Source of the DNA: Allostella sp. ATCC 35155
GTDB lineage: Bacteria > Pseudomonadota > Alphaproteobacteria > ATCC43930 > Allostellaceae
Direction of reading: 5' to 3'
DNA length: 64,000 bases
Assembly: GCA_006738865.1 (NCBI GenBank)
Contig: AP019701.1
Coordinates: forward strand, 3,282,001-3,346,000
The position numbers and the translations under genes were made by a program. Of this stretch, positions 17,526 to 26,505 are shown in pieces. Each line of letters starts with the position of its first letter. Position 1 is the first letter of the stretch. The notes below the pieces were generated by a model. That model did no database searches, was not told the origin of the DNA, and was given only the letters and a program-made list of their open reading frames with translations.

Positions 17526-18362
17526 ATGAGTTTCGCCGATCCGGCCTATCGCGCCGCCAACCGCGCCAACTGGGACGAGCGCGTCGCAATCCATCGCGCC
17601 AACCGGCCCGGCGGTTACCGCATCGCCGAGTTCCTGGCCGGCGACGACCGGCTGCATCCGATCGAGGACGAGGAACTCGGACCCGTCGACGGCGCGCGCC
17701 TGCTCCACCTGCAATGTCACTTCGGGCTGGATACGCTGCGCCTCGCGCGCCGCGGCGCGACCGTCACCGGCGTCGACTTCTCGCCGGCCGCCATCGCCGA
17801 GGCGCGCGCCCTGGCGGCCAGGGTGGGGCTTGAGGATGCCCGCTTCGTCGAGAGCGACGTCTATGCCGCCGCCGAGACGGTCGAAGGCCGCTTCGACATC
17901 GTCTACACAACCTGGGGGGTGATCTGCTGGCTGCCGGACCTCGATGCCTGGGCAAAGGTGATCGCGGCCAAGCTGGCGCCGGGCGGCCGGTTCTACTTCG
18001 CCGAGGGCCATCCCTTCATGCTGATGCTGGAGGAGGTCGATGGCCGGCTCGTGCCGACCTACCCGCAGGACACGCCGGCCGACCGGCCGCTCGTCTTCGA
18101 CACCGCGCAGACCTACACGGGCGATCCGACGCCATTGAACCAGACGCGGACCTACGAATGGATCCACTCGATCTCGCGCCTGCTGACGGCGCTCGACCGG
18201 GCGGGTCTGGCCGTCGACTGGCTGCACGAGCACACCGAGGTGCCCTGGTCGCCCTTCCCGATGTGCGTGCCGACCGAGGCGGGCATGTACCGGCTGCCGC
18301 CGGAGCAGCCGCCCCTGCCGCTCGCCCTCTCCCTGTCCGCGCGCCTCAGAAGCGGTAGCTGA
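17526..18362 (+). CDS. class I SAM-dependent methyltransferase
   Basis: A 278-residue methyltransferase. Motif I reads LLHLQCHFGLDTLRLARRGATVTGVDFS, with the acidic residue Asp at the end of beta-2. Next come ARFVESDVYAA and the post-motif II segment RFDIVYTTWGVICWLPDL. A C-terminal region with EWIHSISRLLTALDRAGL is typical of a UbiE/Tam-like subgroup acting on small molecules. The substrate is not evident. It is divergent from M81 copy 2 (80-bp gap) and convergent with the MipA/OmpV gene, whose 3' end it overlaps by 17 bp. Confidence 0.85.
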   Translation: MSFADPAYRAANRANWDERVAIHRANRPGGYRIAEFLAGDDRLHPIEDEELGPVDGARLLHLQCHFGLDTLRLARRGATVTGVDFSPAAIAEARALAARVGLEDARFVESDVYAAAETVEGRFDIVYTTWGVICWLPDLDAWAKVIAAKLAPGGRFYFAEGHPFMLMLEEVDGRLVPTYPQDTPADRPLVFDTAQTYTGDPTPLNQTRTYEWIHSISRLLTALDRAGLAVDWLHEHTEVPWSPFPMCVPTEAGMYRLPPEQPPLPLALSLSARLRSGS

Positions 18363-19182
18363 CGAAGACGCCGCCGAGGAACTGGTCCGGCGAGCCCGAC
18401 CCGTCGACCAGCGGGCTGTCGGCGGCGTCGCCGAGCAGGCGCTTGTAGCCGACCCGGCCCGACAGCGCCCAGTGACGGGTCAGCGCATAGTCGAGGCCGA
18501 CCGAGAGCCCGACGTCCTTGATGCCGGCATCGGCCTCGTAGGCCGCCCTGCCGCTGCGCAGCGACTGCGCGCGGGAGATGCCGAAGAAGGCCTGGTTGTA
18601 GTTGCCGTCCGCCCAGGTGAGCTGGCCCTGCACGGCGAGCGTCCAGCGCTCCGCCAGACGGGTGCGCCATCCCGCCTCGAGTTCCGCCAGCATGCCCTCG
18701 TGGCCGCCGGCCACGTCCTGGACCAGCGTCGCGCCGACCGACCAGGGCCCGGCGGTCCAGCGGAGGAACCCGCCGACCTCGACGCTGCCGTCGACGTCGC
18801 CGAGGCCACGTAGCGCCCCATTGTCGTCCTGGTCGCGGCCGAAACGGTAGCGGACGATGGGCCCCGCCTGGAGGCCGGCGACCGGACGGGCGCCCAGGAG
18901 GCCCAGGAGGTCGGCGCTGAGGGCCGTGCCCCGAAGCTGCACGAGGTCGCGGTAGGACACGGACAGGACCGGCGCGAAGTCGACCTCGTAGTCCTTGGAC
19001 CCTTCGTACTCCGGCCGCAGCAGCGCGCCGCCGCCGACGGCGAAGCGCCAGTCCGGCCGGTCCATGGAGCGAGCGGGCTCGCCTGGCACCGGTTCGGTCA
19101 GCCGGACGGGATCGGCCTGGGCCGACCCGGCGGCCGATATGGCAGCCGCGAGGGCGACGGCGAGAAGGCGGGCGGGAAGCAT
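18346..19182 (-). CDS. MipA/OmpV-family outer-membrane protein
   Basis: A 278-residue exported beta-barrel protein. It has a signal peptide ending about residue 23 (AGSAQA), then MipA/OmpV features: WRFAVGGGALLRPEYEGSKDYEVDFAPVLSVSYRDLV near the N-terminus, alternating hydrophobic strands, DVGLSVGLDYALTRHWALSGRVGYKRLLGDAADSPLV and a C-terminal aromatic (SYRF), the outer-membrane insertion signal. Family members act as scaffolds for murein enzymes or as porin-like proteins. It stands alone on the minus strand. No paired sensor system is adjacent. Confidence 0.88.
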   Translation of the reverse strand: MLPARLLAVALAAAISAAGSAQADPVRLTEPVPGEPARSMDRPDWRFAVGGGALLRPEYEGSKDYEVDFAPVLSVSYRDLVQLRGTALSADLLGLLGARPVAGLQAGPIVRYRFGRDQDDNGALRGLGDVDGSVEVGGFLRWTAGPWSVGATLVQDVAGGHEGMLAELEAGWRTRLAERWTLAVQGQLTWADGNYNQAFFGISRAQSLRSGRAAYEADAGIKDVGLSVGLDYALTRHWALSGRVGYKRLLGDAADSPLVDGSGSPDQFLGGVFVSYRF

Positions 19183-19311
19183 CGGTCGGCATCCTCGGGG
19201 TCAAGTTGTGCCAGCGACCCCATACGCGGTCGCCGTCAGGGCGGATCAGTCCGGCATCGCTTGACAGCCGGACGAGGCTGCGACGAGCCTCGGTGAGCGA
19301 ACCGGAGGGGG

Positions 19312-20583
19312 ATGGCGGGCATGACAGGGTGGAACCGCGAGACGGCGACGGCGGTGCGGGCGGCGGTCGAGGCCGGCGAGACGACCGCCGTCAAGGTCGC
19401 GGAGGACTGCATTGCGGCGATCGCCGAGCGGGACGGCGCGCTGCGCGCCTTCGTCGACTTCGACGCGCGGGCCGCGCGCCGCACCGCCAAGGCGGCACAA
19501 GGCCCGCTGGCCGGCGTCACCCTCGGCGTCAAGGACATCATCGATGCCGATGGCTGGGCGACGCAGTGCAACTCGCCCATCTATGCCGGCCACAAGCCCG
19601 ACCGCGATTCGGCGGTGGTCGGCCTGCTGCGGGCCGCGGGGGCGACCATCCTCGGCAAGACCGTCACGACGGAGTTCGCCTTCGCCCAGCCCGGCCCGAC
19701 GGTCAATCCGCACCATCCCGGCCACACGCCGGGCGGGTCGTCCAGCGGCTCGGCGGCAGCGGTCGCAGCCCGCCTCGTCCATGTCGCGCTCGGAACCCAG
19801 ACCGGCGGCTCGGTCACCCGCCCCGGCTCCTATTGCGGTGTCTTCTCCCTCAAGCCGAGCTTCGGCATCATCCCGCGGGAAGGGGTGAAGCCGCTCTCGG
19901 AATCGCTCGACACCATCGGCTGGTACGGCCGCTCGGTCGCCGACCTCGCCCTTGTCCTGTCCGTCTTCCAGCCCGAGCCGGTGGTCCCGCCGCCGCAGCG
20001 GCTGCGCATCGCGCTCTGCCTGCAGCCGCCCTGGTCGGCCGCGACCGGGCCGATGCGCACGGCCGTCCGCAAGGTCGCGCGGGCGCTGGAACGGGCGGGG
20101 CACATCGTGGCGCCGTTCGGCCACGAGGCGATACTGGACCCGCTGCACGACGCCCACGACGCGATCATGAGCGTCGATGCCGCCCGGTCCCTGCGCCTGG
20201 AGAAGCGGCATCACGAGGATCGCCTGAGCCAGCGCCTGCGCGAGCGTATCCTGCGCGGCGAGGCGGTGACGCCCGATGCCGAGCGGCAGGCGCGCCGGAC
20301 CGCCGAACTCGGCCGGCGCGAGTTCGACCTGATCGCCGGCAGCTGGGATGCCATCCTGACCGCCGCGGCGCCCGGCGAAGCGCCGGAGACGCTGGCCTCG
20401 ACCGGCGACGCCGTCTTCAACAAGCTCTGGACGCTGCTGGGCGTGCCGTGCGTCGGCATCCCGGCGGGTCGCGGTCCGAAGGGGCTGCCCCTCGGCATCC
20501 AGCTCGTCGGCCGGCGATTCGATGACGCGCGACTGCTCGCGGTCGCCGCCAGCGTCGCCGACGTCATCGGCGCGGAGGCATGA
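19312..20583 (+). CDS. amidase, amidase-signature family (1)
   Basis: A 423-residue amidase-signature enzyme. The Ser-cisSer-Lys triad can be placed: Lys74 in LGVKDIIDADG, the GGSSSGSAAA segment (Ser143-145) and the nucleophile Ser167 in GTQTGGSVTRPGS. An additional C-terminal IQLVGRRFDDARLL is standard. Homologues hydrolyse a broad set of amides, so the substrate is open. The start at 19312 lies 9 bp before another in-frame ATG. The stop overlaps the next gene by 4 bp (ATGA at 20580), indicating translational coupling with the GT61 gene, an unusual combination. Confidence 0.88.
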   Translation: MAGMTGWNRETATAVRAAVEAGETTAVKVAEDCIAAIAERDGALRAFVDFDARAARRTAKAAQGPLAGVTLGVKDIIDADGWATQCNSPIYAGHKPDRDSAVVGLLRAAGATILGKTVTTEFAFAQPGPTVNPHHPGHTPGGSSSGSAAAVAARLVHVALGTQTGGSVTRPGSYCGVFSLKPSFGIIPREGVKPLSESLDTIGWYGRSVADLALVLSVFQPEPVVPPPQRLRIALCLQPPWSAATGPMRTAVRKVARALERAGHIVAPFGHEAILDPLHDAHDAIMSVDAARSLRLEKRHHEDRLSQRLRERILRGEAVTPDAERQARRTAELGRREFDLIAGSWDAILTAAAPGEAPETLASTGDAVFNKLWTLLGVPCVGIPAGRGPKGLPLGIQLVGRRFDDARLLAVAASVADVIGAEA

Positions 20584-21572
20584 CGCTCGCCGTCCGCGAC
20601 GTACCGCTGGCGGCGTATAGACAGGCGGCGGGGCTGCCGGGCATCGCCGATCCCGAGGGCCGCGTCGTCGCGGTCCGCTTCGAGAAGGTACTCGTCTCGA
20701 CCCCCCTCTTCTTTCCCGTCACGCTCGACCTGCACGCCTTCCGGGATGCCTATCAGGTTCCCGGCCTCTATCTTGAGGAAGCCTACGACGCCATCTTCGA
20801 CCCCGCCTTCGCCGCCGGGCTGGCGCCGCGGCGAGACGTCCTGGCGGCGGCTGCGCCGGGCGACGCCGAGCTCTTCGTGCTCGGCGGCTCGTCCAACCAT
20901 TTCCACTGGCTCCTCGACTTCCTGCCGCGGCTGGCCGCGATCCGTCACGGCCCCGCGCCGGACGCTCTGATCGTGCCGGCGGGCCTGGACCCACGCCAGC
21001 AAGAGGCCCTGGCCGTCGCATCGGCGGCGCTCGCCATGCCGATGCCGCCGCAGCGGGCGGTCCCCGACGGCGTGGTCGGCCTGCGTCGCGCGACCATGCC
21101 AGTCGCCGTCTCCCGCCCCGTCGCGATCGCCTTCTGGCGCCGGGTTCTCGAAGCCTCGGGCATCGTCCAGCGCCCCCGGCGCCGGCTGTTCGTCCGGCGC
21201 GGCAGCGTCGCGCGCCGGCGCCTCCTCGACGAGGCGGAGGTCGCCGGCCGCTTCGCGGAGGCGGGATTCGAGCCGGTCGACCCGGGCGCGCTCGACTTCG
21301 CCGCCCAGATGCGGCTCTTCGCCGAAGCGGCGGTCGTGGTCGGCGCCCATGGAGCAGCACTGGCCAACGCCGCCTTCATGCCGGCCGGCGCGACGCTGGT
21401 CGAGATCGCCGCCCAGGATGCGGCAAGCCCGTTCGGCGCACTCGCCGCAGCGGCCGGGCTGCGCTACGGCGCCTTGCGCGCCGAGGTCGCGGGCGCCACC
21501 GCCGCCGACCGGCTGCATGCCGATCTGCGCCTGCCGCCGGGCGCCGTCGCGGCATTGCTGGCGCAGCTGTGA
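20580..21572 (+). CDS. GT61-family glycosyltransferase (DUF563)
   Basis: A 330-residue protein with the GT61 hallmark segments NHFHWLLDFLPRLAAI near residue 103, RRLFVRRGSVARRRLLDEAEV in the middle, and VVVGAHGAALANAAFMPAGATLVEI near residue 255, the conserved nucleotide-sugar site. GT61 enzymes act in capsular or extracellular polysaccharide synthesis in bacteria. The start is the ATG overlapping the amidase stop, and the stop overlaps the GTG of the following pyruvyl-transferase-like gene, so all three are tightly coupled. No signal peptide or membrane segment; cytoplasmic. Confidence 0.85.
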   Translation: MTLAVRDVPLAAYRQAAGLPGIADPEGRVVAVRFEKVLVSTPLFFPVTLDLHAFRDAYQVPGLYLEEAYDAIFDPAFAAGLAPRRDVLAAAAPGDAELFVLGGSSNHFHWLLDFLPRLAAIRHGPAPDALIVPAGLDPRQQEALAVASAALAMPMPPQRAVPDGVVGLRRATMPVAVSRPVAIAFWRRVLEASGIVQRPRRRLFVRRGSVARRRLLDEAEVAGRFAEAGFEPVDPGALDFAAQMRLFAEAAVVVGAHGAALANAAFMPAGATLVEIAAQDAASPFGALAAAAGLRYGALRAEVAGATAADRLHADLRLPPGAVAALLAQL

Positions 21573-22381
21573 ACGGGCCGCTGCTGCTCTACTGGTCGGC
21601 CGGCCAGCAGGAACGCAACTTCGGCGACGCGCTGGTCGAGTTCTACTGCCAGCGGCTTCTGGCCCCGCCGGCATCGCAGGACCGCGACGTCTATTTCCTG
21701 ATCGGCTCGACGCTGGACGACGCCTGGCTGCGCCGTGGACTTGCGGCCGCCCGGCGACGTGGTGGCGCGGTCCGCTCCTGGACCTGCGGTTGGCGCGGCA
21801 CGCCGGTGGACCCGGAACTGCTGGCCCAGGTCGAGATCACCGCCGTCCGTGGACCGCTGACGCGCGCCGCCCTGGCGCTGCGGCCCGACCTGCCGCTCGG
21901 CGATTCGGCGCTGCTGCTGCCGCTGCTGCATCGCCCGCCGCGGACCGCCGTCCGCCATGGCTGCCTGCTGGTGCCGCACTTCTCCGACCCGCAGCGCGAG
22001 GCGATGCTCGCCCGGCCGCAGGACTGGGGCGCCGATGCCGCCGCCTCGCCGGTGATCCGCAGCGTCGCCGACATCCTCGCGGTCATCGACGCCATCGCCC
22101 GTGCGCGCCTCGTCCTCTGCGGGGCAATGCACGCGGCGGTGGTCGCACTGGCTTTCGGGGTGTCGTTCGCCTTCTTCCGCGACGGCTTCCTAGACTGCCC
22201 CGACAAATGGGCGGACCTGGCAGCCAGCATCGGCCGGCCGGAGGAATTCGCGGCCCGGCGCTCGGAGGCAGGAGCGATCACGAACCGGGTCGACCGGTCC
22301 CCGCCGCTGCGCCCGCTGCTCGACGCCTGCCCCCTGCCCGTCCGCCCGGCGGTCCTGCGCCGGGCGGCGGCGCTGGCGTGA
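21569..22381 (+). CDS. polysaccharide pyruvyl transferase-like protein
   Basis: A 270-residue protein starting with GTG at 21569, within a GTGA overlap with the GT61 stop. It shows family signs: LLLYWSAGQQERNFGDALVEFYCQRLL at the N-terminus, ITAVRGPLTRAALALRPDLPLGDSALLLP in the middle and ARARLVLCGAMHAAVVALAFG, the usual late Cys/His motif. These proteins transfer pyruvate ketals to surface sugars, though many relatives are only distantly related. Coupled to a GT61 enzyme, it suggests modification of an exported glycan. It ends 3 bp before the stop of the convergent ALDH gene. Confidence 0.78.
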   Translation: MNGPLLLYWSAGQQERNFGDALVEFYCQRLLAPPASQDRDVYFLIGSTLDDAWLRRGLAAARRRGGAVRSWTCGWRGTPVDPELLAQVEITAVRGPLTRAALALRPDLPLGDSALLLPLLHRPPRTAVRHGCLLVPHFSDPQREAMLARPQDWGADAAASPVIRSVADILAVIDAIARARLVLCGAMHAAVVALAFGVSFAFFRDGFLDCPDKWADLAASIGRPEEFAARRSEAGAITNRVDRSPPLRPLLDACPLPVRPAVLRRAAALA

Positions 22382-22384
22382 GCG

Positions 22385-23899
22385 TCAGTCGATCTCGAAG
22401 CGGATGCCCTGGGCGAGCGGCAGCGCGGTCGAGTAGTTGATCGTGTTGGTCGCCCGGCGCATGTAGCCCTTCCAAGCGTCGCTGCCCGACTCGCGGCCGC
22501 CGCCGGTCTCCTTCTCGCCGCCGAAGGCGCCGCCGATCTCCGCGCCGCTCGGCCCGATATTGACGTTGACGATGCCGCAATCGCTGCCGGCCGCCGACAT
22601 GAAGCGCTCGGCCTCGCGCAGGTCGGTCGTGAAGACCGAGGATGCGAGGCCCTGCGGCACCGCGTTGTGCAGCGCCAGCGCCTCGTCGAAATCCCGGTAG
22701 CGCAGCGCATAGAGGATCGGCGCGAAGGTCTCGTGGCAGACGATCGCCGTCTGGCCCGGCATCTCGACCAGCGCCGGGGCGACATAGGCCGCATCGGGAT
22801 AGCGGTCTGCGAGCGCGCGGCCGCCGCCATGCACCGTCCCGCCGTCGGCGCGCGCCGTCTCCAGCGCCGCCTGCATCGCGTCCAGGGCGGCGCGGTCGAT
22901 CAGCGGACCGATCAGCGTGCCGCTCTCCAGCGGGTTGCCGATCGGCAGGCGGCCATAGATCGCGGCCAGCCGCGGCACGAGCCGATCGTAGACGCTCTCA
23001 TGGACGATGATCCGGCGCAGCGAGGTGCAGCGCTGGCCGCAGGTGCCGACGGCCGCGAAGGTGATGGCGCGCTCGGCGAGCGTCAGATCGGCCGACGGGG
23101 CCACGATCATGCCGTTGTTGCCACCGAGTTCCAGGATCGTGCGGCCGAAGCGGGCGGCGACGCGCGGCGCCACCGCGCGGCCCATCCGGGTCGACCCGGT
23201 GGCGCTGACGATCGGCACGCGCGGATCGTCGACCAGCGCCTCGCCGACTTCGGCGGCCCCGATCACGACCGCGGCCAGCCCCGGCGGCAGCCCCATCTCG
23301 GCGGCCGTGCGGTCGAAGATCGCCTGGCAGGCGAGTGCCGTCAGCGGCGTCTTCTCCGACGGCTTCCAGACGACGGTGTCGCCGCAGACGAGCGCCAGCA
23401 TGGCGTTCCACGACCACACCGCGACCGGGAAGTTGAAGGCGGTGATGACCGCGACCGGACCCGCCGGATGCCACGTCTCCATCATGCGATGGCCCGGGCG
23501 CTCGGTGGCGATGGTGAGGCCATAGAGCTGGCGCGAGAGGCCGACGGCGAAGTCGCAGATGTCGATCATCTCCTGCACCTCGCCCAGGCCCTCCTGGACG
23601 ATCTTGCCGGCCTCCAGGCTGACCAGCCGGCCGAGATCGGCCTTGTGCCGGCGCAGCTCCTCGCCCAGCCGGCGCACCAGCTCGCCGCGCTGCGGCGCCG
23701 GCACGCTGCGCCAATCGGCGAAGGCGGCCGCGGCCCGCGCCACCGCCTCGCCGGCACCGGCTGCGTCGGTCACCGCCACCCGGCCGATCACCGCGCCGTC
23801 GATCGGCGAGCGCACGACCAGAGGGCCATCGGCATAGGCGGCCGGCGGCACGCCCAGGCGCTGGAGGACGGAACGGGCTTCGGCGGCGGTGTCGGTCAT
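22385..23899 (-). CDS. amaB: aldehyde dehydrogenase, ALDH7/antiquitin type
   Basis: A 504-residue NAD(P)-dependent aldehyde dehydrogenase starting at 23899 (MTDTAAEA). It has the catalytic Glu in LELGGNN, the nucleophile Cys in FAAVGTCGQRCTSLRR, the FNFPVAVWSWNAMLALVCGDTVVWKPSEKTPL cofactor region and the C-terminal signature GGAFGGEKETGGGRESGSDAWKGYMRR. That signature is characteristic of ALDH7 enzymes (alpha-aminoadipate semialdehyde / piperideine-6-carboxylate dehydrogenase), so a role in lysine catabolism is likely. No other lysine-degradation gene is adjacent. It is divergent from the EEP-family gene across 128 bp. Confidence 0.85.
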   Translation of the reverse strand: MTDTAAEARSVLQRLGVPPAAYADGPLVVRSPIDGAVIGRVAVTDAAGAGEAVARAAAAFADWRSVPAPQRGELVRRLGEELRRHKADLGRLVSLEAGKIVQEGLGEVQEMIDICDFAVGLSRQLYGLTIATERPGHRMMETWHPAGPVAVITAFNFPVAVWSWNAMLALVCGDTVVWKPSEKTPLTALACQAIFDRTAAEMGLPPGLAAVVIGAAEVGEALVDDPRVPIVSATGSTRMGRAVAPRVAARFGRTILELGGNNGMIVAPSADLTLAERAITFAAVGTCGQRCTSLRRIIVHESVYDRLVPRLAAIYGRLPIGNPLESGTLIGPLIDRAALDAMQAALETARADGGTVHGGGRALADRYPDAAYVAPALVEMPGQTAIVCHETFAPILYALRYRDFDEALALHNAVPQGLASSVFTTDLREAERFMSAAGSDCGIVNVNIGPSGAEIGGAFGGEKETGGGRESGSDAWKGYMRRATNTINYSTALPLAQGIRFEID

Positions 23900-24027
23900 G
23901 GTCGTCGTCTCACACGGCTGCTCGGGTGGGGGCCCTCTCATACGGCGGGCGGTCCGGATGGGAAAGGGACGATGTCATCGTGCCGTCGCACATCGCGCCC
24001 TATGCTCGCAATACGGGAGGAGAACCG

Positions 24028-25149
24028 ATGGCCGCCAATCAGCGCAACATCAGCTTCGCCACCTTCAACCTCTACAATCTCCAGCTGCCCGGGCGCCCGA
24101 TGTACGCCCGAAGCAAGCCCTACACCGAAGCCGCCTACCGGACGAAGATCGACTGGACGGCGGCGATGCTGCGCCGGCTCGATGCCGACGTCATCGCCTT
24201 CCAGGAGCTGTGGAGCCGGGAGGCGCTGGAAGACGCCTTCGATGCGGCCGGCCTGCGGGCGGAGTACGATCTGGCCTTCATCAAGGATGGCGCCTGGGAC
24301 GGCATCGCGGTGGCCGCAGCGGTGCGTCGCCCGTGGACGATCGCCGGTACGCGCCGCCACAAGGCATTCCCCGCGGGGTTCCGCCTCAAGAAGCGCAAGC
24401 GCTCGATGGCGGAAATCCGCGCCGACCAGCCGGACGCCGATGCCGGCATCGATCCCGCCGCCGATCCCGAGTTCCTGCCCAGCCACGAGGACGACGAAAT
24501 CGAGGTCACGGTGCCGGAATTCTCGCGCTCGCCGCTCCAGGTGACGGTGCGGCACGAGCGGGCGCGCAATCCGACGCCGCCGGCGATCGACGTTTTCTGC
24601 ACCCATCTCAAGTCCAAGCTGGCGACCCTGCTGGACGATGCGGAGTATCGCGACCCGACCTTCCGTCCGCACCGCAACGCGCTGGGCGGCGCCCTGTCGG
24701 CGATCCGGCGGACGGCCGAGGCGGCCGCCCTGCGCATCATCCTCAACGACACGATGGCCGCCTCGGGCCTGCCGACCGTGGTCCTGGGCGATCTCAACGA
24801 CGGGCAGTTCTCGGACGTGCTGGGCATCCTGACGGGCCAGCCCACCTTCCGCGTCGCCGAGGGCAGTCGGGCCGGCGAGCACAGCGCGGCCGGCCTCTAT
24901 ACCGGCGTTCAGCTGCAGCAATTGCGCAGCCTCGGCGACGTCTACTACACGCACGAGTTCAAGAACGTGCGGCAGGTCATCGACCATGCGCTGGTGTCGC
25001 AGCACTTCTACGACCACTCGGCAGCACGGCTCTGGGTCTTCGAGGAGATGCTGTTTCTCAACGACCATGTCGCCGACCACCGGTCGCCGGCCTCGGACCA
25101 CGGGCTCGTCCGCGCGGCCTTCCGCTGGTTGCCGCGCAGCGAACGATAG
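24028..25149 (+). CDS. endonuclease/exonuclease/phosphatase-family protein
   Basis: A 373-residue EEP-superfamily protein. The ATG at 24028 has a strong GGGAGGAGA site and was preferred over an upstream in-frame start. It has FATFNLYNLQLPGR at the start, the metal Glu in VIAFQELWSREAL, VFCTHLKSK, the Asp/Asn pair in VVLGDLNDGQFSDVL, IDHALVSQHF and the terminal SDHGLVRAAF, all hallmarks of the DNase I-like fold. No signal peptide, so probably cytoplasmic. The substrate (nucleic acid, phosphoinositide-like or other phosphodiester) cannot be decided. The 3' end lies 3 bp from that of the convergent anti-sigma gene. Confidence 0.85.
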   Translation: MAANQRNISFATFNLYNLQLPGRPMYARSKPYTEAAYRTKIDWTAAMLRRLDADVIAFQELWSREALEDAFDAAGLRAEYDLAFIKDGAWDGIAVAAAVRRPWTIAGTRRHKAFPAGFRLKKRKRSMAEIRADQPDADAGIDPAADPEFLPSHEDDEIEVTVPEFSRSPLQVTVRHERARNPTPPAIDVFCTHLKSKLATLLDDAEYRDPTFRPHRNALGGALSAIRRTAEAAALRIILNDTMAASGLPTVVLGDLNDGQFSDVLGILTGQPTFRVAEGSRAGEHSAAGLYTGVQLQQLRSLGDVYYTHEFKNVRQVIDHALVSQHFYDHSAARLWVFEEMLFLNDHVADHRSPASDHGLVRAAFRWLPRSER

Positions 25150-25152
25150 GCG

Positions 25153-25857
25153 TCAGAGCGCGCGCTGCGCGTTGCCTTTCATGAGGATCGGGCCGGTCGG
25201 GCGTCCGATCGGCGAGCCGCCGCGCGGCTCCAGCGTGATCTCGAAGAGCTGGTCGGGCCGGGTGCGCGGCAGGTCCTCGACGCGCAGTTGCACGCTGCGC
25301 GCCGCGTCGATGAGGCCGACCGAGACGGGGCCGCGGGCGCGGTCCCAGAGCGTCCAGATCTCGAGCGCGCGATCGGGCGGGACGGCGATCGCGTCGAGCG
25401 GCACCAGTTCGGCCCGCCCGTCGGCGAAGGCGTTGACCACTGCCGCCGGGCGGTTCGCGTCGGTGACCAGGATCGCGACGAAGACCGGCGTCGTCGCCCG
25501 CTGCTGCCACAGCAGGCCGGCCGCGATCGCCAGGACGAGGGTCGCCAACGCCCCCGCGAGGCCGGTCGTCCGCCAGAAGGCCAGGCTCTGCCACAGCCCC
25601 GCAGGGCGCGGCTGCGGCCGGATCGGGGCCGGATCGGCCGCCACGATGCCGCGCTCGATCCGGCGCCAGAGGCCGTCCGGCACCGGCTCGGCCGGCGTCG
25701 TCGCATCGAACTCGGAAAAGCGCGCACGCCACGCGGCGACCGCCGCGGCGAAGGCCGGGTCAGTCACCTCCAACTGCTCCGCCTCGGCCGCCTCCCGGGC
25801 GTCGACGAGGCCGAGGACATGCTCGGCGGCCAGCCGGTCGCGTTCCTCGGGGGTCAT
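25153..25857 (-). CDS. RskA/anti-sigma-K-type anti-sigma factor
   Basis: A 234-residue membrane anti-sigma factor. The N-terminal cytoplasmic part (TPEERDRLAAEHVLGLVDAREAAEAE) resembles the anti-sigma domain of the RskA family without a zinc finger. One transmembrane helix (about 98-118, TTGLAGALATLVLAIAAGLLW) leads to a C-terminal extracytoplasmic RskA domain with PPDRALEIWTLWDRARGPVSVGLI and the typical ending EITLEPRGGSPIGRPTGPILMKGNAQ. Its ATG overlaps the stop of the sigma gene (TCAT on the plus strand, 4 bp), so sigma and anti-sigma are made in a coupled manner. Confidence 0.88.
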   Translation of the reverse strand: MTPEERDRLAAEHVLGLVDAREAAEAEQLEVTDPAFAAAVAAWRARFSEFDATTPAEPVPDGLWRRIERGIVAADPAPIRPQPRPAGLWQSLAFWRTTGLAGALATLVLAIAAGLLWQQRATTPVFVAILVTDANRPAAVVNAFADGRAELVPLDAIAVPPDRALEIWTLWDRARGPVSVGLIDAARSVQLRVEDLPRTRPDQLFEITLEPRGGSPIGRPTGPILMKGNAQRAL

Positions 25858-26420
25858 GCCATGCACTCGCGGAGGGCGGAGAGCGATCGGCGGATCCAGG
25901 ACTTGACCGTCCCCAGCGGCACCCCGAGGCGCCCGGCCAGTTCACCGTGGCTGAGGCCCTGGATGTAGGCGAGGACGACCACGTTCCGCCGCTGCGGCTC
26001 GAGCCCTTCCAGGCAGCGGCGCAGGCGCCCGCCGTCCGACAGGCGCTCGACGGCGGCATCCGGCGCCTCTTCCTCGGAGACGAGGCCCATCGGTTCGAAA
26101 TCCTCGACCAGTTCCATCCGCCCTTCGCCGCGCAGGATCGTCAGGGCCCGGTTGCGAAGGATGGCGTAGAGCCATGGCCGCGCCGCACCGCGGGCGGGAT
26201 CGAAGCTGGCGGCGCGCCGCCAGACCTGGAGAAAGGCGTCATGCACGACCTCTTCGGCCACCGCGCGGCGACGCACGAGGCGCAGGGCGACCCCCAGCAT
26301 TCGCGGCGCCTCGCGATCGTAGAGCAGGCGCAGCGCGACCTGGTCGCCGGCCGCACAGCGGCGAATGGCCGAGGCGAGTTCCGCCTCTTCCGTTCCGCCT
26401 GGCTCGCCTGCTGCGGACAT
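25854..26420 (-). CDS. ECF RNA polymerase sigma factor (SigK-like)
   Basis: A 188-residue extracytoplasmic-function sigma factor starting at 26420. Region 2 contains LRLLYDREAPRMLGVALRLVRRRAVAEEVVHDAFLQVWRRAASFDPARGAARPWLYAILRNRALTILR. Region 4 is RRNVVVLAYIQGLSHGELAGRLGVPLGTVKSWIRRSLSALRECM. An upstream in-frame Met at 26510 would put the matching promoter inside the coding region, so it was rejected. The pairing with an RskA-type anti-sigma and a DUF4394 gene is consistent. Likely autoregulated through the promoter at 26453-26481. Confidence 0.93.
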   Translation of the reverse strand: MSAAGEPGGTEEAELASAIRRCAAGDQVALRLLYDREAPRMLGVALRLVRRRAVAEEVVHDAFLQVWRRAASFDPARGAARPWLYAILRNRALTILRGEGRMELVEDFEPMGLVSEEEAPDAAVERLSDGGRLRRCLEGLEPQRRNVVVLAYIQGLSHGELAGRLGVPLGTVKSWIRRSLSALRECMA

Positions 26421-26452
26421 CCGCCCCCCGTCGAAATTCCGGCAATAGACCT

Positions 26453-26481
26453 TATACGCAGGCGCCGCGCCGGTGGATGCA
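26453..26481 (-). promoter_or_regulatory. putative ECF promoter for sigma/anti-sigma operon
   Basis: On the minus strand, TGCATCC (26475-26481) is followed after 16 bp by CGTATA (26453-26458). The same -35 word and spacing recur in the opposite direction at 26506. A conserved -35 with a CGT-type -10 is usual for ECF factors that control their own gene. It lies 32 bp upstream of the sigma start. Confidence 0.65.
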
Positions 26482-26505
26482 CGCTGCAGAATTTTCCGGC
26501 CGGGC

